Shown: positions 52,464-61,643 of the stretch, one piece after another | Layout: each line of letters starts with the position of its first letter | How positions within the stretch are numbered: position 1 is the stretch's first letter | NCBI RefSeq assembly: GCF_023716485.1 | Contig: NZ_CP092418.1 | Coordinates: forward strand, 124,001 to 188,000 | Source: Microbulbifer variabilis | Lineage (GTDB): Bacteria > Pseudomonadota > Gammaproteobacteria > Pseudomonadales > Cellvibrionaceae | Reading direction: 5' to 3' | Length of the DNA stretch: 64,000 nt | Program-made: the position numbers and the translations under genes | The notes under the pieces: generated by a model | What the model saw: the letters and a program-made list of their open reading frames with translations, nothing else | Database searches by the model: none | What the model was told of the DNA's origin: nothing

Positions 52464-53765
52464 GTGCAATATACCCAGCAACTCGCCGGGCGTGTGCTGA
52501 TATTTGCTTCGGCCATGTTTGCTGCGAACTTTTCCGTGTGGACACTCTATGCGGTGCTTGGAGTGGAAGTCCGCGAGCAGCTAGACCTCTCAGCCACAGA
52601 GTACGGCATCTTACTGGCCGCGCCGATCCTGAGCGGTGCGCTGCTGCGTTTTCCCGCCGGCTTGTTGGTGGAATATTTCTCGGCAAAAAAACTTATCCTC
52701 CTGCAAATGCTATTGCTGCTGCCGGTGCTTTTACTCTTGCCCTATATCGAGAGTTACGGTGAGCACCTACTGGCCGGTTTGTGGTTGGGGATTTCTGGGG
52801 TCTCCTTTGTGTTGGGTATTCGCTATATCACTCCGTGGTTCGAAAGGAGGCAGCAGGGCACCGCGATGGGCATTTTTGGTGCAGGTAATGCCGGGGCGGC
52901 TATCACCCTGGCCCTGGCGCCAGCGATCCAGAATTGGCTGGGGCGTGAATGGATTGGGCCGATTTATGCGGTTGGTATTTTGCTTATGGTGGTGTTATTC
53001 GAATTTTGTGCACCTGAAGAAACCCGTTATATGCGCAGTCGCAACAAGGCAAAAATTCAGCACCATCTAAGACCACTGATGCAGATCAAGGTGTGGCGTT
53101 ATGGGCTCTATTATTATTTTGTCTTCGGCAGCTTTCTCGCACTTTTACTGTGGCTGCCGAATTACTACCTGGCGGTATACGAAGTCAGTACCCAGGTGGC
53201 GATGGCGCTGACCCTGCTGTTTGTGGCCCTGTCCAGTTCGCTGCGTGCGCTGGGTGGCTGGTTTGCAGATCGCTATGGTGCGCGCACGGTGAATTGGAGT
53301 GTGTTCTGGACCTGCTTGGTATGCCTGTTTTTTCTCAGTTACCCCCCAACCAGTATGACGATTCACGGGGTGGAACGGGATGTGCATCTAAATATCGAGG
53401 TGGGCATTGAGTTGTTTACCCTGTTGTTGCTGGTAATTGGTATTGCCCAGGGGTTTGGTCGCGCTTCGGTTTACAAGGCGCTACACGATAATTTTCCGGC
53501 ACATATGGGCAGTGTCGGTGGCACTGTAGCCACAATCGGTGCGCTGGGTGGTTTTACTCTGCCGGTCCTGTTTGGTATCGCACAGGATTTAGTGGGTATT
53601 CACAGTGCGGCATTTATGTTGCTCTACGGCGTGCTGGCAGTTTGTATGTTGGTAATGTATCTGGCAATCCAGAGGGAGCAATATCAACAGCGTTTGACCT
53701 TCGCCAGGCAAAATAATTTTTTGCATGAGGATGCGAGTACCTCTGCGGCTTTGCCAGATAGGTAG
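52464..53765 (+). CDS. NarK-like MFS transporter 2
   Basis: This 433-residue 12-TM MFS protein has the NNP-type motif GIFGAGNAGAAITLALAP and GGWFADRYGARTVNW, and matching spacing in the second half (GSVGGTVATIGALGGFTLP). It starts at MQYTQQLAGR behind GGAGAA. It is divergent from narK 1. Together with the 540-residue transporter downstream it gives three nitrate/nitrite porters, which may separate nitrate import and nitrite export. Confidence 0.85.
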   Translation: MQYTQQLAGRVLIFASAMFAANFSVWTLYAVLGVEVREQLDLSATEYGILLAAPILSGALLRFPAGLLVEYFSAKKLILLQMLLLLPVLLLLPYIESYGEHLLAGLWLGISGVSFVLGIRYITPWFERRQQGTAMGIFGAGNAGAAITLALAPAIQNWLGREWIGPIYAVGILLMVVLFEFCAPEETRYMRSRNKAKIQHHLRPLMQIKVWRYGLYYYFVFGSFLALLLWLPNYYLAVYEVSTQVAMALTLLFVALSSSLRALGGWFADRYGARTVNWSVFWTCLVCLFFLSYPPTSMTIHGVERDVHLNIEVGIELFTLLLLVIGIAQGFGRASVYKALHDNFPAHMGSVGGTVATIGALGGFTLPVLFGIAQDLVGIHSAAFMLLYGVLAVCMLVMYLAIQREQYQQRLTFARQNNFLHEDASTSAALPDR

Positions 53766-53885
53766 CGCCCACTACCAAAATGGAATTATGTGTGTGTAAA
53801 GGGTAGGAAGTATTTATTTTTTCTACCGAGAAAAACTGTGGTTTCAACCACGTCTGAAAAATTGTAATTTGTCACTGTCACTCCG

Positions 53886-55130
53886 TTGTTGCAAAGGAAA
53901 AGCGTAATGACCATTTCCAGATTTCCCAAAATTTTCGGTGCTTTACTGTTGGGGGCCTGCAGCACAGTCGCATTGCAGGCCGCTGCGCAGGATGGTGAAA
54001 ATGCCACTCTTGTCGACGCGCTTAAATCCGGTGAAGTCGGGTTGAATCTGCGTTATCGCGTAGAGATCGTCGACCAGGAAGATTATGACCAGGATGGTAT
54101 TAATGGGGATGCACTCGCGTCCACTCTGAGAACCCGCCTCAACTGGCGCAGCGGCAGCTACCGCGGCTTCAGTGGTTTTCTTGAGATGGACGATGTTACT
54201 GCAGTCGGTAACGACAATTACAATTCCACCGTCAATGGTAAAACTAATTACCCGATAGTGGCCGATCCGGATGGCACCGAGGTTAACCAGGCCTATATCC
54301 GTTTTAACGGAGAAAATTCCATAATTACTGCTGGTCGCCAGCGTATTAACCTCGATGGCCAGCGCTTTGTTGGCGGTGTTGGCTGGAGGCAGAACGAGCA
54401 GACTTACGACGGCATACGCTATCAGTATGGCAGCGCCGACAGCCTGCAGTTGGACTACAGCTACGTGTACAACGTAAACCGGGTTTTTGGTGAAGATAGC
54501 GCCGGCGCCGAATTTGAAGGCAATATTCAGCTACTCCATGCCAGCTACCCGGTGGCCGAAAACCATAAAGTCAGCGGTTTTGTTTACAGCCTGGATTTAG
54601 AAAATTTCGTGAATAATTCCAGCCGCACCTATGGGGTGGATTACAAAGGAAGTTTTGGCCCTGTAAAAGCTAATCTAAGCTACGCGCGCCAGGACGATAC
54701 CGGGGACAACCCCTTCGACTACAATGCCGACTACTATCTGGCGGAAGTTGGCGCAGACCTGGGCCCGGTAACCGCAAAACTCGGTTATGAAGTACTGGGT
54801 TCTGATAATGGCGTTGGTTTCAAAACGCCGCTGGCTACCCTGCATAAATTCCAAGGTTTCACCGACCAGTTCTTGGTGACTCCAGGCGAAGGCATTGAAG
54901 ATATGTATATCAGCGGTGCTATGAAACTTGTGGGTGGCAAGTTGAATATGGCCTACCACAATTTTGATGCGAATGAAGGTTCCGCAAATTATGGCCATGA
55001 GTGGAATATCAGCTACGGCCGCAAGCTGACAGAGGATATTTCTGCACTGGTGAAATACGCCTCTTACCAGGCTGACGATCACAACGTGGATACCGACAAG
55101 TTCTGGTTAATGGTTACCGCCAATTTTTAA
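53886..55130 (+). CDS. Outer-membrane porin (alginate-export-like family)
   Basis: This 414-residue beta-barrel protein has a signal peptide (hydrophobic about residues 10-30, cleavage after ALQAAAQ). Alternating strands run through it, such as LNLRYRVEIVDQ, TLRTRLNWRSGSYRGFSGFL, and it closes with KFWLMVTANF, ending in Phe as OMP barrels do. The pattern fits porins of the alginate-export type, but substrates vary. An OMP next to narK genes could admit nitrate. ATG follows AAAGGAAAAGCG. Confidence 0.75.
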   Translation: MLQRKSVMTISRFPKIFGALLLGACSTVALQAAAQDGENATLVDALKSGEVGLNLRYRVEIVDQEDYDQDGINGDALASTLRTRLNWRSGSYRGFSGFLEMDDVTAVGNDNYNSTVNGKTNYPIVADPDGTEVNQAYIRFNGENSIITAGRQRINLDGQRFVGGVGWRQNEQTYDGIRYQYGSADSLQLDYSYVYNVNRVFGEDSAGAEFEGNIQLLHASYPVAENHKVSGFVYSLDLENFVNNSSRTYGVDYKGSFGPVKANLSYARQDDTGDNPFDYNADYYLAEVGADLGPVTAKLGYEVLGSDNGVGFKTPLATLHKFQGFTDQFLVTPGEGIEDMYISGAMKLVGGKLNMAYHNFDANEGSANYGHEWNISYGRKLTEDISALVKYASYQADDHNVDTDKFWLMVTANF

Positions 55131-55156
55131 TTAAATAAAGCCGCTCCATAGCGAGG

Positions 55157-55178
55157 CCCCGGCTGTGGCCGGGGTTTT
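55157..55178 (+). terminator. Terminator after the porin
   Basis: CCCCGGC pairs with GCCGGGG around a 4-nt loop and is followed by TTTT, an intrinsic terminator 27 nt after the stop. Confidence 0.85.
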
Positions 55179-55394
55179 ACTTATAAAAACCGACGAATTT
55201 CTGTAGGGGAATTTTTCGGTTTTTAGCCATTCTGCCTACTGAATTTCTATTTTGTGATGTTATTTCCCTTAATGGTTAGCATCACTGTGAGTACCAAGGG
55301 AGTACCACCTTTGCCCCAAGCATAAATTAACCAGCTTGATACACTGGCATCAGTTTAAACACCGAGTCCCGCTACCTAAACAGCGCCGTTTTTT
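55179..55394. other. Gap between porin and Moco riboswitch
   Basis: No gene is seen. It must hold the moaA promoter. GAGTACCAAGGGAGTACC (55291-55308) has two direct GAGTACC copies that could bind a regulator. Confidence 0.35.
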
Positions 55395-55486
55395 ATTGAC
55401 GTTGCAAGGTGCCGGGACCGTGGCCGTACCGGCCACCAGGGTCTAGCGGGAAACTGCGCGGCCTCCCGAAATTGGAAAGGCGTTTA
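55395..55486 (+). promoter_or_regulatory. Moco RNA motif (molybdenum-cofactor riboswitch) before moaA
   Basis: The leader ends GCGGCCTCCCGAAATTGGAAA then GGCG before the ATG and contains GCCACCAGGG and the GTGGCCGTACCGGCCAC hairpin. These are the hallmark segments of the E. coli moaA leader (GCCACCAGGG, CCTCCCG, TGGAAAGG). It senses the cofactor and represses moaA. The ATG lies in the expression platform. It marks the whole moa-mod cluster as regulated by Moco. Confidence 0.85.
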
Positions 55487-56464
55487 ATGTTACAAGACAA
55501 TTTTGGCCGTAGGTTTTACTACCTGCGCCTGTCCGTGACGGACATCTGCAACTACCGCTGCAACTACTGCCTGCCCGAGGGCATCGGTTGCGGACGTTCC
55601 CTGGAAGGGGAAAATCCTCTCTCAGTCGCTGAGGTGGGCACATTGGTGCACGCTTTCGCTTCACTGGGTACGGAAAAGGTACGCCTTACCGGCGGAGAGC
55701 CCTCCCTGCGCAAAGACCTGGTGCCGCTGCTCGAAGCCGTGCGCGCTAGCGATAAGATTCGCCGCTTAGCCATTACCACCAACGGTTACCGCCTGCCCAG
55801 TCAGATTGACGACTGGCACCGCGCGGGTCTGGATCAGGTGAATGTCAGTATCGACAGCCTCGACCCGGCTCAATTCCACCATATCACCGGCCACAATCGC
55901 CTGGATAAAGCCTTAGCAGGCCTGGATCGCGCCCTGGCCTTGGGTATCGATACCAAGGTCAATGCAGTGCTGATGCGTCAGTACAACCTGGCCGAGCTGG
56001 ATAACTTCCTCGCCTGGGTTCGCGAGACTCCGGTGACCCTGCGCTTTATTGAATTGATGCGCACCGGCGATAACCGCGAGTTCTTCGCCAGTAACCATGT
56101 CTCCGGTGGCGATATAGAAACCCTGCTGCTGCGGGAAGGCTGGGAGCAGGTGATCCGCACCCGCGATGCCGGTCCGGCGCGGGAGTATTTCCACCCGGAT
56201 TACGCCGGCCGTATCGGCCTGATTACCCCTTACGGCAAAGACTTCTGCGCAAGCTGCAACCGCCTGCGGGTATCGGCCCAGGGCAAGCTACACCTGTGCC
56301 TGTTTGCGGACCAGGGCTTTGATATGCGCGAAATCATTGCCGCCGGCGATAGCGAAGCGCTGGCAGCCCATATCCGTGAGTTGATTGTGGATAAAACCGC
56401 AGGCCACCAACTGCACGAAGGTTTTACCGGCGCTACCCGCAATCTGGCGATGCTGGGGGGCTAG
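55487..56464 (+). CDS. moaA: GTP 3',8-cyclase MoaA
   Basis: MoaA is the radical-SAM enzyme for the first step of molybdenum-cofactor synthesis. The 325-residue chain has the SAM cluster motif CNYRCNYC and the second cluster in FCASCNRLRV...CLF, and ends LAMLGG with the essential C-terminal Gly-Gly. I use the ATG at MLQDNFGRRF, immediately after the riboswitch; the longer frame begins in the riboswitch and is rejected. It heads the moaA-mobA-moaB-moaC-moaD-moaE-modABC cluster. Confidence 0.97.
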   Translation: MLQDNFGRRFYYLRLSVTDICNYRCNYCLPEGIGCGRSLEGENPLSVAEVGTLVHAFASLGTEKVRLTGGEPSLRKDLVPLLEAVRASDKIRRLAITTNGYRLPSQIDDWHRAGLDQVNVSIDSLDPAQFHHITGHNRLDKALAGLDRALALGIDTKVNAVLMRQYNLAELDNFLAWVRETPVTLRFIELMRTGDNREFFASNHVSGGDIETLLLREGWEQVIRTRDAGPAREYFHPDYAGRIGLITPYGKDFCASCNRLRVSAQGKLHLCLFADQGFDMREIIAAGDSEALAAHIRELIVDKTAGHQLHEGFTGATRNLAMLGG

Positions 56465-56468
56465 GGTT

Positions 56469-57068
56469 ATGGCCAGGGCTCTTGTTAGTAAATCGACAAT
56501 CGGCGTGGTGCTGGCCGGCGGCCGCTCCAGCCGGATGGGCCGAGACAAGGCCCTGCTGGCACACCCCCAGCAGGGCAATTTTTTGCAGCATGCTGAGGCA
56601 TTGCTGAGAGAGCTTCCGCTGGAAAAAGTCGTCACCAGCGGCGCCCGCCCCGGAGCGATCGAAGACCTGGTGCCAGAACGGGGCCCACTGGGCGGCCTTT
56701 ATTCGGTAGCCCTGGCAACCGGTGCCGATGCAGCCCTGGTGATTCCGGTAGATATGCCCCTGCTCGGGCGGGAGCACCTCGCAGAGTTATTGGCAGAGGG
56801 GCAGGCAAGTGGCCGGCCCTGTTATTTTGAAAACTTCTTTTTTCCCCTGTGGCTGCCTCTGAACAGCGACTGCCTGGATTATTTGCGCCGTGCCGTTGAG
56901 GGCTGTGCACGCAATTCTGTCGGCGCGCTGCTGCGTCACCTGGGGGCCAAATCCATACCCATAAAAAGTGCTGGCGATTGGCATCGCAATATCAATACGC
57001 CGGCAGATTATCTCGGCTTGAGTACGCCGGATAAAACTCCAGAAAACAGTTTTTTGAGAGACCACTGA
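56469..57068 (+). CDS. mobA: Molybdenum cofactor guanylyltransferase MobA
   Basis: MobA joins GMP to molybdopterin to give the MGD cofactor that NarG needs. The 199-residue chain has LAGGRSSRMGRDKALL (nucleotide-binding loop) and VIPVDMPLLG, the family's two signature motifs. It begins 4 nt after the moaA stop. An NAC-type C-terminal end is short. It is slightly diverged in the C-terminal half but the length is normal. Confidence 0.93.
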   Translation: MARALVSKSTIGVVLAGGRSSRMGRDKALLAHPQQGNFLQHAEALLRELPLEKVVTSGARPGAIEDLVPERGPLGGLYSVALATGADAALVIPVDMPLLGREHLAELLAEGQASGRPCYFENFFFPLWLPLNSDCLDYLRRAVEGCARNSVGALLRHLGAKSIPIKSAGDWHRNINTPADYLGLSTPDKTPENSFLRDH

Positions 57069-57070
57069 TT

Positions 57071-57613
57071 ATGTCCGCACACGCTAGCAAAGAATTTGTA
57101 CCGCTCAATATTGCGGTACTTACCGTATCCGATACCCGCAACGAGCAGACCGATACCTCTGGCCAGTACCTGGTGGAAGCCCTCAAAACTGCCGGCCATC
57201 AGCTCGCGGATAAGCGCATTACCCCGGACGATGTTTACCAGATGCGCGCGGTGGTCTCCGCCTGGATTGCCGATCCCAAAGTACAGGTGGTATTGGTGAC
57301 CGGCGGTACTGGTTTTACCGATCGCGACTCCACGCCGGAGGCCCTGAGCCCGTTGTTCGATAAAACCGTCGACGGCTTCGGCGAGCTGTTCCGCCATATT
57401 TCCCTGGGGGATATCGGCAGCTCCACCGTGCAATCCCGCGCGCTCGCCGGCCTCGCTAATCGCACGCTGATATGTTGTATGCCCGGCTCCACCGGAGCCT
57501 GCCGCACGGCTTGGGAAGGCATATTGCTGGAGCAGCTGGATGCCCGGCACAAGCCCTGTAACTTTATCCCCCATGTGCGCTTTGCCAGCGCGCCCTGCGA
57601 GAGCCGGGGGTAA
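57071..57613 (+). CDS. moaB: Molybdopterin adenylyltransferase MoaB
   Basis: MoaB/Mog family proteins adenylate molybdopterin. The 180-residue chain has the motif VLTVSDTRN near the start, VVLVTGGTGFTDRDSTPEAL in the middle and the CMPGSTGACRTAWEGIL end. It follows mobA by 2 nt and the moaC GTG start follows by 3 nt, indicating one transcript. No mog or moeA lies in the window. Confidence 0.95.
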   Translation: MSAHASKEFVPLNIAVLTVSDTRNEQTDTSGQYLVEALKTAGHQLADKRITPDDVYQMRAVVSAWIADPKVQVVLVTGGTGFTDRDSTPEALSPLFDKTVDGFGELFRHISLGDIGSSTVQSRALAGLANRTLICCMPGSTGACRTAWEGILLEQLDARHKPCNFIPHVRFASAPCESRG

Positions 57614-57616
57614 TTT

Positions 57617-58108
57617 GTGAGCCAATTAACCCATTTAAACCAGCGCGGCGAAGCCAGCATGGTGGATGTTACCGAGAAGGACATCACTGACCGCAGCGCC
57701 CTGGCCGAGAGCAGCATCTGTATGAGTGCAGAGGCTTTTGCACTGCTTAGCCAAGGGGCGCACAAAAAAGGCGATGTGCTTTCTGTAGCTCGTATCGCCG
57801 GTATCCAGGCCGCGAAGAAAACCTCGGATTTAATTCCCCTGTGCCATCCGCTGGCGTTGACCAAAGTAGCGGTGGATTTCGAATTACAGCCGGAAAAACA
57901 CAGTGTGCATATCACTGCTTTCTGCCGCCTGGCCGGGCGCACTGGGGTAGAGATGGAAGCGTTAACTGCGGCTTCGGTAGCGGGGCTGACCATTTACGAT
58001 ATGTGCAAAGCCGTGGACCCGGCGATGGAAATCGGCCCGACCCGCCTGCTGCAAAAAACCGGCGGTAAGCGCGGCCACTGGCGCGGCGATGCTGCGGACA
58101 AGGCGTAA
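57617..58108 (+). CDS. moaC: Cyclic pyranopterin monophosphate synthase MoaC
   Basis: MoaC completes precursor-Z formation with MoaA. The 163-residue chain has [15 protein letters not shown] (start motif), [20 protein letters not shown] and [16 protein letters not shown], all family hallmarks. The start codon is GTG ([12 protein letters not shown]), 3 nt after moaB; the family's usual N-terminus agrees. moaD begins 21 nt later. Confidence 0.97.
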   Translation: MSQLTHLNQRGEASMVDVTEKDITDRSALAESSICMSAEAFALLSQGAHKKGDVLSVARIAGIQAAKKTSDLIPLCHPLALTKVAVDFELQPEKHSVHITAFCRLAGRTGVEMEALTAASVAGLTIYDMCKAVDPAMEIGPTRLLQKTGGKRGHWRGDAADKA

Positions 58109-58129
58109 CAATTTCAGAGGTGTAAAGCG

Positions 58130-58375
58130 ATGGTAAAGGTTCTGTTTTTCGCGCGTCTGCGCCAGCAATTGGGCATGGGCGAGATTACCCTGGAGGACTT
58201 TTCCGGCAGTCTCAGCGAGTTGCGCAAAACCCTATGTGAACAGCACCCGGATTGGAGCCCGCATCTGCAAAGGGATGATATTCGTATGGCCCTGAACCAG
58301 GAGCTGGCAGAAACCGGAGACCAGGTGAAGGCTGGGGATGAAGTTGCATTTTTCCCGCCGGTTACCGGCGGCTAG
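58130..58375 (+). CDS. moaD: MoaD, small subunit of MPT synthase
   Basis: MoaD is a ubiquitin-fold sulfur carrier; its C-terminal Gly-Gly is thiocarboxylated to give sulfur to MPT. The 81-residue chain has KVLFFARLRQQLG at the start and ends VAFFPPVTGG, with the obligatory GG. The gene follows moaC by 21 nt and moaE lies 10 nt downstream. Confidence 0.97.
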   Translation: MVKVLFFARLRQQLGMGEITLEDFSGSLSELRKTLCEQHPDWSPHLQRDDIRMALNQELAETGDQVKAGDEVAFFPPVTGG

Positions 58376-58385
58376 TGGTGCCAAT

Positions 58386-58865
58386 ATGAAAGCCGTTGAT
58401 CGTATTGAAGTCTGTGAAACGCCCCTCGACGTAGCGGCTGAATATACTGCGCTGCAAGGCAACAGTGGTGATGGTGCCTGCGCCCTGTTTGTGGGTTCGG
58501 TGCGGGACTTCAATGCCGGTAGTGATGTCTGCGGCTTGGCTCTGGAACACTATCCGGGCATGACCGAAAAAAGCCTGCAACGGATTATCAATGATGCCCG
58601 CGATCGCTGGTCCCTGGGTCGTGTGACTATCGTCCACCGGGTTGGCCCCATGCAGATCAACGATGAAATTGTTTTTGTCGGTGTTACCAGCCCCCACCGC
58701 CAGGCTGCCTTTGCCGCCTGCCAATACATCATGGATCGCCTCAAAACTGAGGCGCCTTTCTGGAAGCGCGAAGCGGTAGCGGATGAGTCCGGTAAACCTT
58801 CAGAGCGCTGGGTTGAAGCTCGGGCCAGCGATGCTGCGGAGATGGAAAAGTGGTCCGCCGGCTGA
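58386..58865 (+). CDS. moaE: MoaE, large subunit of MPT synthase
   Basis: MoaE holds the active site of MPT synthase with MoaD. The 159-residue chain has GACALFVGSVRDFNAGSDV, the LEHYPGMTEKSLQ motif, IVHRVGPMQI and the end APFWKREAV. I start at MKAVDRIEVCET. The modA GTG starts inside the last codons (16-nt overlap), so the mod genes are coupled. Confidence 0.95.
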   Translation: MKAVDRIEVCETPLDVAAEYTALQGNSGDGACALFVGSVRDFNAGSDVCGLALEHYPGMTEKSLQRIINDARDRWSLGRVTIVHRVGPMQINDEIVFVGVTSPHRQAAFAACQYIMDRLKTEAPFWKREAVADESGKPSERWVEARASDAAEMEKWSAG

Positions 58866-59632
58866 GCCTGCTGCTATCCGCTTTACTGGTGGCCATCGCG
58901 CTGCCGGTTAATGCGGATAACTGCACCTTGCGGGTGGCGGTAGCGGCCAGCTTCCGCCCGGCACTGGAAGAGGTACTGCCGGAATTTGAGCGTCGCCATG
59001 CCTGTGTGGTGCAAATCAGCAGTGGCAGCTCCGGGGTGCTCTACCAACAAATAGCGCACCGCGCGCCCTTCGATTTATTCCTGTCTGCTGATCGCGAGCG
59101 ACCTGAACTGTTGGAAAAGCAGGGTGGGGCACTGGGTAGCAGTCGTCAGACTTACGCCCTGGGTTTACTGGCTCTCTGGCACCCAAAATCGGAATCGAAT
59201 ATCGAGCAGTTACTGCAAACCTGGCCCGATAAAATTGTATTAGCCGATCCGAAAGTAGCGCCGTTCGGCAGTGCCGCACGGCAAGCGCTGCAAAGCCTGG
59301 ATTTGTGGAAGAAAAAACAAACTCAATTGGCCCGGGCCCACAATGCAGGCCAAGCCTATTTAATGCTGGATTCCGGCAATGCGCAGCTGGGCTTTGTCGC
59401 CGCCAGCCAGATGCAAGCAGCCGGTCGCGATAACTACTGGCTGTTGCCGCAGCATTTGTATAAACCCATTGAGCAGCAGCTGCTGATTCCCACCCAGAGC
59501 CGTCGGCCGAAAGAGGCGCAGTCCCTCGCTGACTATTTGCGTTCAGGGGAAGTGCAGGCGCAACTACAGCACTTGGGTTACGGTGTTTTGCCGACTCAAG
59601 ATCGAAGTAGAGACGGAGGGAGTGGCTTATGA
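58850..59632 (+). CDS. modA: Molybdate-binding protein ModA
   Basis: ModA is the periplasmic binding protein of the molybdate ABC importer. The 260-residue chain has a signal peptide (hydrophobic about residues 5-20, cleavage after VNA), then LRVAVAASFRPALEE, the anion site motif ISSGSSGVLYQQI and APFDLFLSADRE. GTG start, 16 nt inside moaE. Overlapping modB start (ATGA) keeps the set coupled. Confidence 0.93.
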   Translation: MVRRLSLLLSALLVAIALPVNADNCTLRVAVAASFRPALEEVLPEFERRHACVVQISSGSSGVLYQQIAHRAPFDLFLSADRERPELLEKQGGALGSSRQTYALGLLALWHPKSESNIEQLLQTWPDKIVLADPKVAPFGSAARQALQSLDLWKKKQTQLARAHNAGQAYLMLDSGNAQLGFVAASQMQAAGRDNYWLLPQHLYKPIEQQLLIPTQSRRPKEAQSLADYLRSGEVQAQLQHLGYGVLPTQDRSRDGGSGL

Positions 59633-60351
59633 ATATCGCCGCTGCCGACTGGCAGGCCCTGTGGCTAACTTTAAAATTGGCCGGCTTAACTACCTTGCTC
59701 CTGTTTATTATCGGCGTGCCCCTGGCCTGGAAATTGAGCCAATGGCAGAGCCGCTGGCGCCATGGCATAGAGGTATTAATTACCCTGCCGCTGGTACTGC
59801 CACCCACGGTGTTGGGTTTTTATTTACTGCTTTTATTTTCCCCTAACTATGCGCCCGGGCAGTGGCTGTCACAACTTTTTGATGGCCCTTTGGTGTTTTC
59901 CTTTACCGGCCTGGTGTTTGCGTCAGTGATTTATTCCCTGCCGTTTATGGTGCAGCCGCTGTTGGCTGCGTTTAATGCCAATGGCCAGCGCCTGACCCAG
60001 GCTGCCGCAGCGCTGGGTATACCGCCCTGGGCGGCACTATTAAAAGTTCTTTTGCCGGCGAGTCGCGCCGCTATTGTGAGTGCCTGCGCTTTAACGTTTG
60101 CCCATACCTTGGGTGAGTTTGGGGTAGTGCTGATGATTGGTGGCGCTATTCCCGGTGAGACCCAGGTGGTTTCTATCGCTCTTTATCAGCATGTGGAGGC
60201 GATGGAATACGGAGCCGCGCACCGGCTGGCTTTGATGCTGATGGGGATTACTACGGTACTGCTACTCGCTGCCCGTTGGCTGGGACATAGATTGGCTCCG
60301 CGTGGATCAAACAACGAGCAGGCTAAACCGGTAGTGGGGGTGCTGGGCTAA
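59629..60351 (+). CDS. modB: Molybdate ABC transporter permease ModB
   Basis: ModB is the transmembrane subunit of the molybdate importer. The 240-residue chain has about five to six TM segments and the EAA loop AAAALGIPPWAALLKVLLP with the conserved Gly. It overlaps modA by 4 nt and modC by 1 nt. The family's normal length is 225-240. Confidence 0.93.
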   Translation: MNIAAADWQALWLTLKLAGLTTLLLFIIGVPLAWKLSQWQSRWRHGIEVLITLPLVLPPTVLGFYLLLLFSPNYAPGQWLSQLFDGPLVFSFTGLVFASVIYSLPFMVQPLLAAFNANGQRLTQAAAALGIPPWAALLKVLLPASRAAIVSACALTFAHTLGEFGVVLMIGGAIPGETQVVSIALYQHVEAMEYGAAHRLALMLMGITTVLLLAARWLGHRLAPRGSNNEQAKPVVGVLG

Positions 60352-61469
60352 TGGAAATCACCTTACCCCTATTCGGTACTGCGTCTACCACTTCTGATTC
60401 CACCGGACTGAGTGTTACAGGGCTGGTGACTTCGCTTAACGCTGCGACTCCCTGGCAATTAGAGCTGCCTGCCTCTGGAGTTTTTGGCCTTACCGGCCCC
60501 TCCGGCAGCGGCAAGAGTACATTGTTGGCAGCCCTGGCTGGCCAGCGCCATTGCCGTGGCCATATCACTTTTGCCAATACGGTTTGGCAGCGCGGACGCC
60601 GCGCCCTGGCTACCCATAAAAGAACGCTTTCTTTGGGCTTTCAGGACAGCCGCCTGTTTGCCGGCCAGTCGGTGGCAGATAACCTGGCACTGGCCCGCCG
60701 TTACAGCCGCAGGCCACTGCCCGAGGAAGAGTGTGGTCGGCTGCTAGAGGCTTTTGGTATTGAACCGCTGCTATATCAGCCGGTGGAGCTATTGTCTGGT
60801 GGAGAGGCCCAGCGTGTGGCTGTATTGCGCCAGCTTTTTAACAACGCGCCGCTGCAATTATTTGATGAGCCACTATCAGCGGTTGACCGTGCCCAGGTAC
60901 TGCGGCGCCTATTGCCGACCCTACGGGATTTCTGGGCCCGATATCCGGCGCTGGTGATCTGGACCAGTCATGACTTTGATGAAATTCAACTGCTGGCCCA
61001 GCGTTGTTTATGGATGGATTCTGCCAATTTGTCCGCGCCACTTCCTTTACCTGAAGTTGCCCAGCGCCTGGATAGCCACGGTGTAGGGGATAGCTGTCGC
61101 AGCCGGATTGAAGCGCGAGTGGAATCCTTAAACGATGGTCTGCTCACTTTGGATTTAGGGGGGATTTCCATCTTTGCAGATAGGGTGGCAGGCCATTATC
61201 GCAAAGGCGATACCGCAGCTTTCCTGTTGGAGGCTGGAGATATCAGCCTTAGTGTAGAGAAGCCGGGCTTGTCCAGTATCCTCAATTGCCTGCAGGTAAC
61301 TTTAGTTGCTAAGCAGAACCTTACCGATGGTCGCATTCGCCTGCGGTTAGCTGCTGCTGATCAGGTGTTCTACGCAGATATTTCCCGTCTCTCCTGCGAG
61401 CGTCTAGAACTGCGTGAAGGCACTACCTACTTTGCCCAGTTTAAGGCCGGTAGTCTTGCCGGTTTGTAA
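60351..61469 (+). CDS. modC: Molybdate ABC transporter ATPase ModC
   Basis: ModC powers molybdate import. The 372-residue chain has Walker A TGPSGSGKSTL (about 49-59), the signature LSGGEAQRVAVL, Walker B LQLFDEPLSAVD, and a C-terminal TOBE/MOP domain (about 300-372) that binds molybdate. The N-terminal part is slightly longer than most ModC. It shares its first base with the modB stop. Confidence 0.93.
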   Translation: MEITLPLFGTASTTSDSTGLSVTGLVTSLNAATPWQLELPASGVFGLTGPSGSGKSTLLAALAGQRHCRGHITFANTVWQRGRRALATHKRTLSLGFQDSRLFAGQSVADNLALARRYSRRPLPEEECGRLLEAFGIEPLLYQPVELLSGGEAQRVAVLRQLFNNAPLQLFDEPLSAVDRAQVLRRLLPTLRDFWARYPALVIWTSHDFDEIQLLAQRCLWMDSANLSAPLPLPEVAQRLDSHGVGDSCRSRIEARVESLNDGLLTLDLGGISIFADRVAGHYRKGDTAAFLLEAGDISLSVEKPGLSSILNCLQVTLVAKQNLTDGRIRLRLAAADQVFYADISRLSCERLELREGTTYFAQFKAGSLAGL

Positions 61470-61586
61470 GCCTCTTACTTCTCTTTGAATAACCTTGTAC
61501 TGAAAACTTCTGCGGAATATGGAGGTTTAGAATGGCTGAGGGAAATGGCTGTAGAAAAAGGTATCGCTTCTCCACCAGTGCATCAT

Positions 61587-61612
61587 AAAAAAGGGGAGGT
61601 AAAAACCTCCCC
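61587..61612 (-). terminator. Terminator of the third nitrate transporter
   Basis: On the minus strand GGGGAGGT pairs with ACCTCCCC around a short T loop and is followed by TTTTTT. It lies 30-60 nt after the transporter stop. Confidence 0.85.
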
Positions 61613-61643
61613 GAAGCAACGGTATCCCGTGAGTGAAACTGAA

